Below are positions 24,677 to 32,497 of a DNA stretch of 32,497 nucleotides, piece by piece. The translations under genes were made by a program, and so were the position numbers. Within the stretch, counting starts at the first letter, position 1; every line of letters begins with the position of its first letter. The notes beneath the pieces were generated by a model, which was not told where the DNA came from, ran no database searches, and was given only the letters and a program-made list of their open reading frames with translations. The DNA is taken from positions 1 to 32,497 of the forward strand of contig JAICTV010000031.1 of assembly GCA_025936175.1 (NCBI GenBank), given 5' to 3'. The stretch is from Phycisphaerae bacterium. Lineage in GTDB: Bacteria > Planctomycetota > Phycisphaerae > Tepidisphaerales > Tepidisphaeraceae.

Positions 24677-25579
24677 TTAAAGAAACAGCCGCAGGCAGTA
24701 TAGGACGTCGGCCAGCAGGATCAAAGACACGCCGTCGAGCCGGCCGCCGGGGGATTGCACGGCAGCCGTGTGCAGCACCTGATCCGCCAACGGGCGGGCG
24801 GCCGCGTTCCAGATGAACGCGAAAAGTCCCCACGGCTGAGAGGTGGCGTGGTCCGGCTGCACCTCGCGCGACATGAAATCGGCGCTGCCGGCGACGGCGC
24901 GGGCGACCGTCCGATCCTCGGCCTGCGCCGCGTAGCCGGCGGCGGCGTGGAGGATGGCCAGCTCGTGGTACCAGCGCGGCTCGGGTGCTTCGGAGGGCGC
25001 GGCGATGAGGAACTCCCCGCCGGCGCGCTGGCCGCGCGACAGCCGGCCGAACGTGTCGGATGCGAGATCCGTCCACGCGTCGCGGATGAAGATCTTGCCG
25101 GCGACGTGGAGAGCGAGGGCCGTCCACGCCGCCTCGGCCACCGCCGCGCCGCGGGCGGCGGGCGTGCCTGCATCCGTCGGGCTGATGACGTCGAGCTGCG
25201 CTTCGAGCAGGTCGCACCACGCCCGCAACGCCTCGTCCCAGCGCCCGAACTGCTCGCGTGGCAGCGTCTCGTAACTCCGGCGAAACGCCGACAGCCACGC
25301 GTAGACCAGCAGCGGCCGATAGACAGGCCGATGGCTGCCGCTCGCGTCGATCACGGCGAGATCGGCCAGTCGTAAAGAGGAGGAAAGTTCGATGAGTCGT
25401 TCGACCGATGCAACATCGTCCGGCCGCGCCAGCACGATGCCGCGCTCGACCTGCACCGCCGACGCGGACTCGCCGGCGAAGATTGACGCCGTGGTCATCG
25501 CTCCCGCTGACGCGATCAACGCCTCGATCATCCCGGCGTACCGGGTGAACGCCGTGCGAAGTCCTGTCAGGTCCGCCAC
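24677..25579 (-). CDS. Conserved-looking hypothetical protein
   Basis: 300 aa, Ala-rich and apparently mostly helical, without a signal peptide or clear membrane span. I do not recognise a family. Notable segments are [40 protein letters not shown] and [14 protein letters not shown] at the C-terminus. Coding potential is favoured over the overlapping longer reverse frame (24648-25616), because that one is Arg-rich with low complexity while this one has balanced composition. It is divergent from the first acyltransferase gene across 70 bp and precedes the Trm112-like gene. Confidence 0.65.
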   Translation of the reverse strand: MADLTGLRTAFTRYAGMIEALIASAGAMTTASIFAGESASAVQVERGIVLARPDDVASVERLIELSSSLRLADLAVIDASGSHRPVYRPLLVYAWLSAFRRSYETLPREQFGRWDEALRAWCDLLEAQLDVISPTDAGTPAARGAAVAEAAWTALALHVAGKIFIRDAWTDLASDTFGRLSRGQRAGGEFLIAAPSEAPEPRWYHELAILHAAAGYAAQAEDRTVARAVAGSADFMSREVQPDHATSQPWGLFAFIWNAAARPLADQVLHTAAVQSPGGRLDGVSLILLADVLYCLRLFL

Positions 25580-25649
25580 AGCCGAGCAACATCGCCGTTT
25601 GGCTCGCGATTGGCAACCGATTACATTGCCGCCGGGCTCGAACTCACCG

Positions 25650-26312
25650 ATGAACCAGTCGATCTACGCCGCCGGCAAGCTCGTCGCGCGGGGCATCTTC
25701 TTCTGCACGATGCGCGTCCGGCAGCTCCGGCCGGAGATCGCCGAACAAGCCGGCGGATACGTGCTGGCGCTCACGCACCAGGGTCATCTCGATCCGTTCT
25801 GCTCCGCGACGCTGATCCGCCGGCGCATGCGCTGGCTCACGCGAAAGGAGTTCTACAAGCACCGCCTTCTCGGGTGGCTGCTCGATCGGTCGGGCGCGAT
25901 CAAAGTGAACCGGCAGGGGACCTCCGCCGGCGCGATCCGCCGCGCGGTCGAACTCGCCAGAGCAGGCGAGGTGATCGGCATCTGCCCCGAGGGCGGCACG
26001 GTCTGCGGCGGCGAAGCGGTCTTCCGCGGCGGGGCGATCAAGCGCGGCGTCTGCTCGATCGCGATCCGCGCGGGCGTGCCGATCGTCCCGTGCGTCATGC
26101 TCGGGACGCACGCACTCAGCCGCGTGAAACCGTGGCTGCCGTTCAAGCACGCGCGGCTGTGGGTCGCCTACGGCCGGCCGATCAATCCGCCTGAGGCGAA
26201 GAGCACGCGCGCGACGCGCGACGCGCTGGCGAAGAAGTTGAGCGAAGCGTTCAAGAACCTGTACCGCGAAGCCAACGCGACGTTCGGCTTCGACGACAGC
26301 GATTGGCCGTGA
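25650..26312 (+). CDS. PlsC-type 1-acylglycerol-3-phosphate acyltransferase (copy 1)
   Basis: 220 aa from ATG 25650. This superfamily transfers acyl chains to lysophospholipids or other acceptors at the inner membrane. The catalytic HX4D motif is HQGHLD (His43, Asp48), the glycerol-binding region reads VNRQGTSAG, and the ICPEGG motif (111-116) replaces the usual FPEG; VPIVPCV is the fourth block. A long in-frame upstream extension overlaps the divergent gene and is not used. A second acyltransferase follows after 16 bp. The acyl acceptor is unknown. Confidence 0.88.
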   Translation: MNQSIYAAGKLVARGIFFCTMRVRQLRPEIAEQAGGYVLALTHQGHLDPFCSATLIRRRMRWLTRKEFYKHRLLGWLLDRSGAIKVNRQGTSAGAIRRAVELARAGEVIGICPEGGTVCGGEAVFRGGAIKRGVCSIAIRAGVPIVPCVMLGTHALSRVKPWLPFKHARLWVAYGRPINPPEAKSTRATRDALAKKLSEAFKNLYREANATFGFDDSDWP

Positions 26313-26328
26313 GCGAGGGGGACGAAGG

Positions 26329-26958
26329 ATGAGCGAACGCTTTTACAACCTGATCGTCTTCTTCGGCCGATTCCCGTTGTGGGTCTCGTCCAAGCCGCCG
26401 GTGATTCTCGGCGAGCAGCACGCGCGGTGCGAAGGGGCATACATCCTCGCCTCAACGCATCTGAGCGCGTACGACGTCGGCGCGCTTTATCGATCGTCGC
26501 CACGGCATCTCGATTTCGTCAGCATCGTGGAGGCGTTTGGCAATCCCTTCGTCGCGTGGCTCTACACCGGCATGAACGCCTTCCCGCTCGATCGCCGGCG
26601 GGCGGACCCGAAGACCGCCAGGATCATCCTCGACCGACTCGAGCGCGGCCGAGTCGTGGCGATGTTTCCCGAGGGCAAGATCCGCCGCGGCGAAACATCG
26701 GCGACCCGCGGAGCCGCATTCCGTCCCGGAACCGCGCGGCTGGCGCGACTTGCAAACGTGCCCATCATCCCAGCCGTCGTCGTCGGCGCGGACGCGTACG
26801 AGCGGCTCGCGAGTTGGCTCCCGCTCCGCCGCGTGCGCTACGGCATTGCGTACGGCGAGCCGATCGTGGTGATCGGCGCAGATGATGATGCCGCCGAGCG
26901 CCAGCTCGCCGGCGCGTTTGTGCAGCTCGGTCAACAGCTAACAGAGGCGCTGCGATGA
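26329..26958 (+). CDS. PlsC-type 1-acylglycerol-3-phosphate acyltransferase (copy 2)
   Basis: 209 aa. HX4D motif HLSAYD (His44, Asp49), FPLDRRRADPKTA in the acceptor region, FPEGKIRR (113-120) and VPIIPAVVVGAD are all present, so the catalytic core looks intact and closer to consensus than copy 1. The start is preceded by GGGGGACGAAGG. The two copies are clearly different proteins and not a recent duplication, which suggests two acylation steps or two acceptors. Confidence 0.9.
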   Translation: MSERFYNLIVFFGRFPLWVSSKPPVILGEQHARCEGAYILASTHLSAYDVGALYRSSPRHLDFVSIVEAFGNPFVAWLYTGMNAFPLDRRRADPKTARIILDRLERGRVVAMFPEGKIRRGETSATRGAAFRPGTARLARLANVPIIPAVVVGADAYERLASWLPLRRVRYGIAYGEPIVVIGADDDAAERQLAGAFVQLGQQLTEALR

Positions 26959-26978
26959 TGACGCCGACGACGAGCGCG

Positions 26979-27566
26979 TCACATTTTCGGCTGCGCCGCG
27001 GGCGCGGGTGTCGTCCGCGGCGCCTCCAGCAGCTTCGAGCAGTCCGGATGGTTCTCCTTCCGCGCCGCGGTGATCGCAGACTCGCCCTTGTTCGTCCGCT
27101 TGTTCGGATCGGCGCCGGCGTCGAGCAGCAGTTTGACCATCGCGACGTTCCCCGCGTCCGCGGCCTGATAGAGCGGCGTCTCGCCGTCCTCGTCCACGGC
27201 GTCCACCTTCGCGCCGGCCTTGACCAGCAGGGCCGCAACGTCGGGCGAGTTCTTCGTGGCGCAAAAGTGCAGCGGCGTGTCCTTGTCTTCATCGACCGAG
27301 TTCAGGTTCGCGCCGTGATCGATGAGGAAACTGGCGGCGACGGCGTTGTTGAACATCGCCGCCTCGTGCAGCGGCGTGTTGTTGCTGTCGCCGACCGTGT
27401 CGACGCTCGCGCCGGTCGCGACAGCGCGCTCCATCTCCGCCTGATCGCCATGACGGGCGGCCTCGTTGAGCGCCGTATTGACCTTGGAGCTGGCGCACCC
27501 GACGGAGCAGATCGCGGCGGCGGCAAAGAGCGTGACGAACGAGAAACATTGCGCGACATGTCGCAT
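26979..27566 (-). CDS. Ankyrin-repeat lipoprotein (copy 1)
   Basis: 195 aa. The signal peptide ends SVGC (Cys24), a probable lipobox, followed by about four ankyrin repeats with the motifs NTPLHEAAMFNNAVAASFLI, DTPLHFCATKNSPDVAALLV, ETPLYQAADAGNVAMVKLLL and a C-terminal partial repeat. Ankyrin repeats bind proteins; a lipid-anchored version suggests a scaffold on a membrane face. GGAAGGAAGG precedes the ATG. The gene is convergent with the second acyltransferase (20-bp gap) and paralogous to the next gene upstream on this strand. Confidence 0.88.
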   Translation of the reverse strand: MRHVAQCFSFVTLFAAAAICSVGCASSKVNTALNEAARHGDQAEMERAVATGASVDTVGDSNNTPLHEAAMFNNAVAASFLIDHGANLNSVDEDKDTPLHFCATKNSPDVAALLVKAGAKVDAVDEDGETPLYQAADAGNVAMVKLLLDAGADPNKRTNKGESAITAARKENHPDCSKLLEAPRTTPAPAAQPKM

Positions 27567-27647
27567 GAGTGGTCCTTCCTTCCACTGAAATCAGTTCGGC
27601 GGCCGAGTATATCGCGTGATGCGACGCATGAGCAAAGCGGCGACGAA

Positions 27648-28352
27648 TCAGCGCGAGACCGGCGGAGGTGGTGGCGGCGGCGGGGGGACCGCGGGTGTTG
27701 CGGGAGCCGCGGGTGTCGCGGGCGGCGAACGCGGCGGAGTCGCCGGCGGATAATACGGGGTGGAATACGTCGGAGCGGAATACGCGGGCGCCACCGGCGC
27801 GTGCATCGACTGGTCCAGGAGCTTCACAACGTCGGCATGCTGCTCCCGACGAGCGAGCTCGATTGGACGCAACTTATCGTGGTCGGCAATGCGCGGGTTC
27901 GCGCCCGCGTTCAGCAGCGCCTGGACGCACTCCAGATGTCCCTCCTTCGCGGCAAGGTGCAGGGGTGTTTCCCCGTCCTCGTCCACCGCGTTGATGGGCG
28001 CGCCGGCGGCGATCAGCGCATTGAGCGCGCGGGGCATTCCGTTCTCGGCCGCGAAGTGCAACGCCGTGTCCTTGTCTTCGTCCGTGCTGTCGAGCTTCGC
28101 CCCGCGCGCGACCAATGCCTTGATCGTCTCGTCATTGTCGTGCAGCGCGGCCTCGATGAGCGGTGTGTTGTTGTCGTGGTTGTGACATTCAATGTGCGCG
28201 CCTTGGTCGATCAACTTGTTGACCTGCTCCGGCGTCCCGGTGCCCGCGGCGGTGAGCAGGGCGGCATCCTGGGTCGGCACGCAGCCGCCGAGCAGCGCGA
28301 GCGCGATGATGAAGCACAACAACCCCGTCAGACGAAAGTGTGAGGTAGACAT
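27648..28352 (-). CDS. Ankyrin-repeat lipoprotein (copy 2)
   Basis: 234 aa from ATG 28352. Lipobox LLGGC (Cys24). Ankyrin repeats include NTPLIEAALHDNDETIKALV, DTALHFAAENGMPRALNALI and ETPLHLAAKEGHLECVQALL. The C-terminus is a Pro-rich tail (APAYSAPTYSTPYYPP to PPPPPPPPPVSR), reminiscent of cell-wall-spanning linkers. Copy 1 lies 81 bp downstream, shares the DEDKDT and DEDGET phrases, and lacks the proline tail. Function is unknown beyond likely protein-protein contact at the envelope. Confidence 0.88.
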   Translation of the reverse strand: MSTSHFRLTGLLCFIIALALLGGCVPTQDAALLTAAGTGTPEQVNKLIDQGAHIECHNHDNNTPLIEAALHDNDETIKALVARGAKLDSTDEDKDTALHFAAENGMPRALNALIAAGAPINAVDEDGETPLHLAAKEGHLECVQALLNAGANPRIADHDKLRPIELARREQHADVVKLLDQSMHAPVAPAYSAPTYSTPYYPPATPPRSPPATPAAPATPAVPPPPPPPPPVSR

Positions 28353-28418
28353 GGTGAGCAAAAAGATAATGTCGCGCGTATCCGCCGTTCCACGATTTAT
28401 GCGTGCCGCGACAGTTCA

Positions 28419-28445
28419 TTGACCGTCGTCGGAGTGACCGATAAC
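28419..28445 (+). promoter_or_regulatory. Possible promoter of the GT2-DUF2062 gene
   Basis: TTGACC (28419-28424), a 15-bp spacer and GATAAC (28440-28445), 22 bp before the ATG at 28468. The spacer is short for a sigma-70 promoter, so this is tentative. Confidence 0.35.
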
Positions 28446-28467
28446 TTCTGCGGGGGCTCACACTGGC

Positions 28468-29700
28468 ATGGCGATCGAACCGTCTAGCAAATTCCTGCCC
28501 GCCGTCGTCGCGCCGACGTTCGACAACGCCGGCACCGTCGCCGACGTCGTCGCGCGCACAGCGAAGCACGGTCTGGCCGTCTTCGTGGTTGACGACGGAT
28601 CGACTGACCAGACGCCGGCGGTGCTGGAGCAAGTCGCGCGCGAGTTCGGCGTGAGGGTGATTCATCATCCGATCAATCGCGGCAAGGCCGCCGCGCTGGG
28701 GACCGGCTTCGAGGCAGCCGCGGCGGCGGGATTCACGCATGCGCTCACGATCGACACCGACGGCCAGCTCGACCCGGATGAGATGCCGGCATTGATTGAC
28801 GCGGCGCGGCAATCGCCGCGCGCGCTGGTGGTCGGCGTGCGAAGCGATCGCGCTGCTGATTATCCGCCCCGCAGCCGCGCCGGCCGCCGTGTCTCCAACG
28901 TTCTCGTGCGGTTCGAGAGCGGCCTGCGCGTCTCCGACAGCCAGTGTGGCTTTCGCGTTTATCCGCTCGACGTCGTACTCGCGCTCGATTGCAAGGCGGG
29001 GCACTTCGGTTTCGAGACGGAAGTGATTACGCGCGCCGGCTGGGCGGGATGCGAGGTGCGCGAAGTGCCGGTCACCTGCCGCTACTTCCCACCCGATGAG
29101 CGGGTCAGCCACTTTCGGCCGTGGCTCGATTCAGGCCGCGCGGCGAGGATGCACATTCGACTGCTCGGCCGTGCGTTCTTCCCGTGGCCGCACCGCAAGC
29201 TCTTCGGCGAACGTGACGAGGCGACCCCGTGGCGGCGACTGATGACCTGGATCGATCCGCGCCGCGCGTTGCGCGAGCTGCGTGAGCAGCCGAATGCGCC
29301 GCAGGAAATGGCGGCGGCGCTCGCCGTCGGGGTGTTCATCGGCAATCTGCCGGCGTACGGATTCCAGACGGTGCTGAGCCTTTACGCGGCGCGACGTTTC
29401 CACCTCAATCCGCTCGCCGTCGTCGTCGGCTCGCACGTTTCGACGCCTCCGATCGGACCCGTGCTCGTCGCCGCCGCCATCGGCGTCGGACACTGGCTGC
29501 TGCACGGCGGCTGGCTGCGCATGCCGGCGTGGCAACAGACCTGGAACGGTTGGCTGCGACTGAGCGGCTCGCTGCTGCTCGACTGGTCGATCGGCGCGCT
29601 TCTGGTCGGCACGATCCTCGCCGCGTGCGCGTTCGTGATCTCCAGCGCCGTGCTGCGTTACGTCGTGACTGATGCGCATGCGGCGGCGCGCGGGCGGTAG
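28468..29700 (+). CDS. Family 2 glycosyltransferase fused to a DUF2062 membrane domain
   Basis: 410 aa. The N-terminal GT-A fold has VDDGSTD (41-47), NRGKAAALGTGF, the DXD-like DTDGQ (96-100) and, further on, SDSQCGFRVYP, the dolichol-phosphate-mannose-synthase-like branch that transfers a sugar from a nucleotide or polyprenyl donor. From about residue 275, APQEMAAALAVGVFIGNLPA and NPLAVVVGSHVSTPPIGP define DUF2062, with two or three membrane spans. The GT2-DUF2062 fusion occurs in bacterial envelope clusters. The 3' end overlaps the convergent deacetylase gene by 43 bp. Confidence 0.92.
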   Translation: MAIEPSSKFLPAVVAPTFDNAGTVADVVARTAKHGLAVFVVDDGSTDQTPAVLEQVAREFGVRVIHHPINRGKAAALGTGFEAAAAAGFTHALTIDTDGQLDPDEMPALIDAARQSPRALVVGVRSDRAADYPPRSRAGRRVSNVLVRFESGLRVSDSQCGFRVYPLDVVLALDCKAGHFGFETEVITRAGWAGCEVREVPVTCRYFPPDERVSHFRPWLDSGRAARMHIRLLGRAFFPWPHRKLFGERDEATPWRRLMTWIDPRRALRELREQPNAPQEMAAALAVGVFIGNLPAYGFQTVLSLYAARRFHLNPLAVVVGSHVSTPPIGPVLVAAAIGVGHWLLHGGWLRMPAWQQTWNGWLRLSGSLLLDWSIGALLVGTILAACAFVISSAVLRYVVTDAHAAARGR

Positions 29701-30419
29701 CCGGGGATTTGCAGAAGCTCGTCCAGCCGAACGGGGGAGAGATGCTGGCTGCGCAATCGTTCAATCAGCGGTGCGATCGCTTCAATGGTCGCGGTGCGAT
29801 CGTGATGCGGCGCGTACGGCTCGACGCCATCATGCATCAGCAGGATGTCGCCGCCGCGCACGTTCTCGAAACGTTCGAGGATGCGCGGCGGCGTCGTCGC
29901 CAGCCCGTCCCACGCGCGGTCGGACCACGTGACGAGCGTCTGCTGCTGCCGCCTTGCGGCGAGCGTCACGTGCCAGGTCTTCACTCCCATCGGCGGGCGG
30001 AAAATCGCGGGCGATTCGCCGATCGTTCGCGTGATCACCTCGTCGCAGCGCGCAATCTCGCGCTGCCAGTAGCGTGTGAAGCGCATCACCCCGTAGTGCG
30101 AGTGGTGGTAGGAATGGTTCGCGACGAGATGCCCTTCGTCGCGGATCCGCCGGAGCAGATTCCTCTCGCGCTCCGCGTTGGCGCCGATGACGAAGAACGT
30201 CGCGCGGACGTTTGCCTTGCGAAGCTCGTCGAGAATGCGATCGGTCGTGCCGGCGGTCGGTCCGTCGTCGAAAGTGAGCGCGACGCGATTGCCGTCGTAC
30301 GGCCCGCGCGAGATCACGCGCCCCCAGAACGTGCAGCTCGGCTCGATCGTCGCGTAGGTGAGCCATCCCGCGACGCCGAGCGCGCCGAGCGACGAGCCGG
30401 CGAGCAGCGGCCAGCTCAT
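29658..30419 (-). CDS. NodB-type polysaccharide deacetylase
   Basis: 253 aa. Removes N- or O-acetyl groups from glycans by a metal-dependent mechanism. NodB motifs: TFDDGP (49-54, catalytic and metal Asp), HSYHH (102-106, metal His), FRPPMG and LLMHDG. An N-terminal hydrophobic segment (LLAGSSLGALGVAGWL) may anchor it in the membrane, facing out. Its ATG overlaps the stop of the upstream lipoprotein gene as ATGA, so translation is probably coupled. Confidence 0.9.
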   Translation of the reverse strand: MSWPLLAGSSLGALGVAGWLTYATIEPSCTFWGRVISRGPYDGNRVALTFDDGPTAGTTDRILDELRKANVRATFFVIGANAERERNLLRRIRDEGHLVANHSYHHSHYGVMRFTRYWQREIARCDEVITRTIGESPAIFRPPMGVKTWHVTLAARRQQQTLVTWSDRAWDGLATTPPRILERFENVRGGDILLMHDGVEPYAPHHDRTATIEAIAPLIERLRSQHLSPVRLDELLQIPGYRPRAAACASVTT

Positions 30420-31897
30420 CGCGCGCCCCGGATCGTCGGGATCGTGTACTGCGGCGCGATCGTCTTGATGACGTCACGCGTCCGCAGCGGCGCCTTCGCG
30501 CGGCCGGTCATCGTCATGAGGAACGTCGCGGTGTTGAGCTGATTGAGAGAGCCATGGGTCGACTTCATCGTAATAAAGCGCTCGAACGACGGCAGCCCCG
30601 CGGTATAGCCGTCCCGCGTCGTGAACATGACCTCCGGCGGGTTGATGACCAGGCGATGGAACGCATCCCACAATCGCGCTGGCGCATCGGGATATTCGTG
30701 ATCGACCGTGGCGGCGAACCAGTCATCGCGGGTTGCAAAGCCGTCGGCGTCCAGCCTGCCGCGCGCGCGCAGCGCTGCGACGACCGGCTCGAGCATCAGG
30801 ACGTCGCTGGTCGAGGTGCGATAGCGAAGCTGCTCAGGCCCCCGCGCGTCGATCGTGGCGAAGCCGCGCTGGTCGAAAACGGCGACGTGATCGCCGTCCA
30901 GACAGCACGCCAGGTCGACCCCTTCGCCCGTCAGCAGCGCCGCCGCCACGCGCTTCGGATCGGTCGTGCGCACCGCCGCGTAGGTGACCAGGCCGTACGC
31001 TTCCAGCACCACGTCACTGGGCTGCTGGATGTACGTCGCGACGTTGAATCCCGCGCGGCGGAGCAGCTCGCCGACGTCAATGTTCTTGGAGGTCACGAGA
31101 TTGTGTCCGTGATCCGCCATCATCGAGATCTTGATCGCGCCGTGGCGCTCGTAGAGCAGTTGCAGGCAGAGTCGCGCCGCGCCCTCGAGCACTTCGTCGA
31201 TCCCTTCCCGCCCGTACTTGCACGCCATGCCGGACGCGCTGGTGAGATAGACGATCGTGGTGCGGTTCGGACTTTCATCGAAGGCTCGGCGGGCGCGCTC
31301 GAGCTCGGCCTGATACCATTTTCGCGGATCGAGGTATGTCAGGCCTTCCTCTTTGCTGCCGGAGCGATAGTCGAGGTACTGCTCCCACGGATACAGCTTG
31401 TCCATCACCCCGCGGTCCCACAGGCCGTCGTGCAGCCGGCGCTTGCGCGCGTCGTAATATTGCGCGACCATGCCGGGCATCGGCGCGCCGGCGAGAAGCT
31501 GGCCGTAGCAGATCTCCGTGAGCGACGGGAACGGCGCAATGATCTTTGTCGGCGGATCGAACCAGCGAAACTCGCCGGCGGCGTAACGGTCCGTCGCGAT
31601 CTGAAACGGGATCGAATCGAGCAGAAGGATCAGGTGGGGCACGTCCTCGTTCGCGTAATCGGCCAGGCGATAGACGCGATCGAACTTGCCGTCCTGGTTG
31701 TCGTCGTAAGCGACGGCGTCGAGTCGGCCGGAGTGATCGAAGGTGACGGCGAAATCGTTGCGGCCGTCGCCGTCGCAGTCGAAGGATTGCGGTTGCGTGG
31801 TGGCGATCAATCGGCGGTACGGGAACGTCAATCGCGCGCGCGGCGCGCAGCCGACAAAGCAGATGATGAGGACAGTCGCGGCAATCGATCGTTTCAT
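30416..31897 (-). CDS. Lipoprotein with alkaline-phosphatase-superfamily (phosphodiesterase-like) domain
   Basis: 493 aa from ATG 31897, which overlaps the upstream transporter stop (ATGA). The signal ends FVGC (Cys17), a probable lipobox. Two EF-hand/thrombospondin-3-like calcium loops follow, DCDGDGRND (40-48) and DDNQDGKFD (65-73). Alkaline-phosphatase-superfamily landmarks are LILLLDSIP (first metal Asp), APFPSLTEICYGQLLAG (nucleophile-type Thr127 in the FPSLT motif of nucleotide pyrophosphatase relatives), MMADHGHN (metal Asp-His) and MKSTHGSLNQ. It probably hydrolyses or transfers a phosphodiester outside the cytoplasm. Together with the exporter and deacetylase it may modify an exported lipid or glycan (inference). 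Confidence 0.82.
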   Translation of the reverse strand: MKRSIAATVLIICFVGCAPRARLTFPYRRLIATTQPQSFDCDGDGRNDFAVTFDHSGRLDAVAYDDNQDGKFDRVYRLADYANEDVPHLILLLDSIPFQIATDRYAAGEFRWFDPPTKIIAPFPSLTEICYGQLLAGAPMPGMVAQYYDARKRRLHDGLWDRGVMDKLYPWEQYLDYRSGSKEEGLTYLDPRKWYQAELERARRAFDESPNRTTIVYLTSASGMACKYGREGIDEVLEGAARLCLQLLYERHGAIKISMMADHGHNLVTSKNIDVGELLRRAGFNVATYIQQPSDVVLEAYGLVTYAAVRTTDPKRVAAALLTGEGVDLACCLDGDHVAVFDQRGFATIDARGPEQLRYRTSTSDVLMLEPVVAALRARGRLDADGFATRDDWFAATVDHEYPDAPARLWDAFHRLVINPPEVMFTTRDGYTAGLPSFERFITMKSTHGSLNQLNTATFLMTMTGRAKAPLRTRDVIKTIAPQYTIPTIRGAR

Positions 31898-32497
31898 CGA
31901 CCAGTCTCGGGCCGGGTCAGCATAACGAGCGGCACGACCAGCAGCAGCGCGCCGATCACGCACGAGACAACGCCCGCCGTCACGGCTACGCCCAGCGATT
32001 GCACCGCGGGAACGGAGGTGAACATCAGCGAGCCGAAACCGAGAATCATTGACGACGCGCACAGCGCCACCGCCGCGGCGGCGGGGACGGCGCGAGCGGC
32101 GATATCGCGCCGCCAAAGCGTTCGAATATCCCGCCGGCGGATCGCGGAGACCATGAAGATGCCGTAATCGACGTCGATCCCGATGAGCAGCGGGAACGCG
32201 ACGAGGTTGATCATGTTCAGGCTCTGGCCGGTCAATCGCATGAATGCCACGAGACACGCCAGGCCGAAGATGGCCGGCAGCACCGCGAGAAGGCAGTCGA
32301 TCAAGTCGCGGAAATGAACGGCAAGATACAACGCGACGGCGGCGACCGCGAAGAGGACGAGCCGCGGCAGATCACGACGGACGGCCAGCTCCGTGTCGTG
32401 ATTGAGCACGCTCAATCCCGTCACCGCGGCGTTGGGAAGATCGGAAAGTGCCGAGCGGACGGCATCGATGGCGGCATCGCGGGACTGGCGGTTCTCC
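31894..32497 (-). CDS. MMPL/RND-family exporter, C-terminal part (5' end outside window)
   Basis: The frame is open to the right edge: residues upstream of the first listed start read ENRQSRDAAIDAVRSALSDL, so the visible ~200 aa is only the C-terminus. Four or five transmembrane helices (LVLFAVAAVALYLAVHF, CLLAVLPAIFGLACLVAFM, LVAFPLLIGIDVDYGIFMVS, VALCASSMILGFGSLMF, VVSCVIGALLLVVPLVML) include the GIDVDYGIF proton-relay motif typical of MMPL/RND proteins. Such exporters carry lipids or hydrophobic conjugates to the outer envelope. The gene is the first visible member of an operon with the phosphodiesterase-like lipoprotein and the deacetylase. Confidence 0.9.
   Translation of the reverse strand, partial: ENRQSRDAAIDAVRSALSDLPNAAVTGLSVLNHDTELAVRRDLPRLVLFAVAAVALYLAVHFRDLIDCLLAVLPAIFGLACLVAFMRLTGQSLNMINLVAFPLLIGIDVDYGIFMVSAIRRRDIRTLWRRDIAARAVPAAAAVALCASSMILGFGSLMFTSVPAVQSLGVAVTAGVVSCVIGALLLVVPLVMLTRPETGR

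Noticed and set aside
24648..25616. 322-aa reverse frame overlapping the hypothetical protein
   Set aside because: Arg-rich shadow in a different phase; the 24677-25579 frame has balanced composition and fits the gene spacing.
30554..32167. 537-aa forward frame antisense to the lipoprotein and exporter genes
   Set aside because: No signal, no domain and skewed composition, while the reverse genes have conserved motifs and ATGA coupling.

Overview
The window is high-GC DNA from a bacterium that most resembles a planctomycete, probably class Phycisphaerae. This is inferred from the gene families, since no rRNA marker is present. The pointers are an exosortase-type PEP-CTERM protein with a dockerin-like module, two secreted proteins with prepilin-type N-termini and the H-X9-DG-like tail, an ECF sigma factor carrying a large extracytoplasmic extension, an M56 peptidase fused to a secretin-like domain, and several families of dispersed palindromic repeats. 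No transposase, phage gene or CRISPR array is visible.

Region 1 (1-11726) looks like a glucuronoxylan-degradation locus. It holds the C-terminus of a secreted PEP-CTERM/dockerin protein, a GH52 beta-xylosidase, a LacI-family regulator, and a forward operon of prepilin-like protein, SGNH/GDSL esterase, GH35-like/DUF5597 enzyme and GH115 alpha-glucuronidase. Two near-identical LacI-type operators (core AAACGTTT) lie in front of the GH52 gene and on the promoter of the forward operon, so the regulator between them probably controls both. A hairpin and a tRNA-Glu(CUC) gene close the region.

Region 2 (11957-14430) is a BlaI/M56 pair with overlapping ATGA stop/start. Two ATTAC-N4-GTAAT operators sit inside its TTGACA promoter, and the transcript may be leaderless. 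The M56 protein carries a C-terminal secretin-like domain.

Region 3 (14435-18665) is a reverse-strand carbohydrate ABC importer without its ATPase: a solute-binding protein, two permeases, a small lipoprotein and a MoaB-like protein. Upstream are a DUF3891 gene and, divergently, an Amt-family transporter (18787-20974). Three palindromic repeat families are packed into 18698-21983.

Region 4 (21049-24651) has an ECF sigma factor joined to a membrane anchor and two beta-sandwich-like domains, followed by a frameshifted prepilin-like gene whose start codon lies inside a repeat. Upstream is a 30-bp dyad and a repeat-rich non-coding stretch. Beyond it are a 55-aa membrane protein and a Trm112-like protein.

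Region 5 (24677-32497) encodes envelope functions: a hypothetical protein, two tandem PlsC-type acyltransferases, two ankyrin-repeat lipoproteins, a GT2-DUF2062 fusion, and a tightly coupled reverse operon of MMPL/RND exporter (partial), alkaline-phosphatase-superfamily lipoprotein and NodB-type deacetylase. Together these suggest synthesis or remodelling and export of a glycolipid or polysaccharide, which is an inference from families and gene order.
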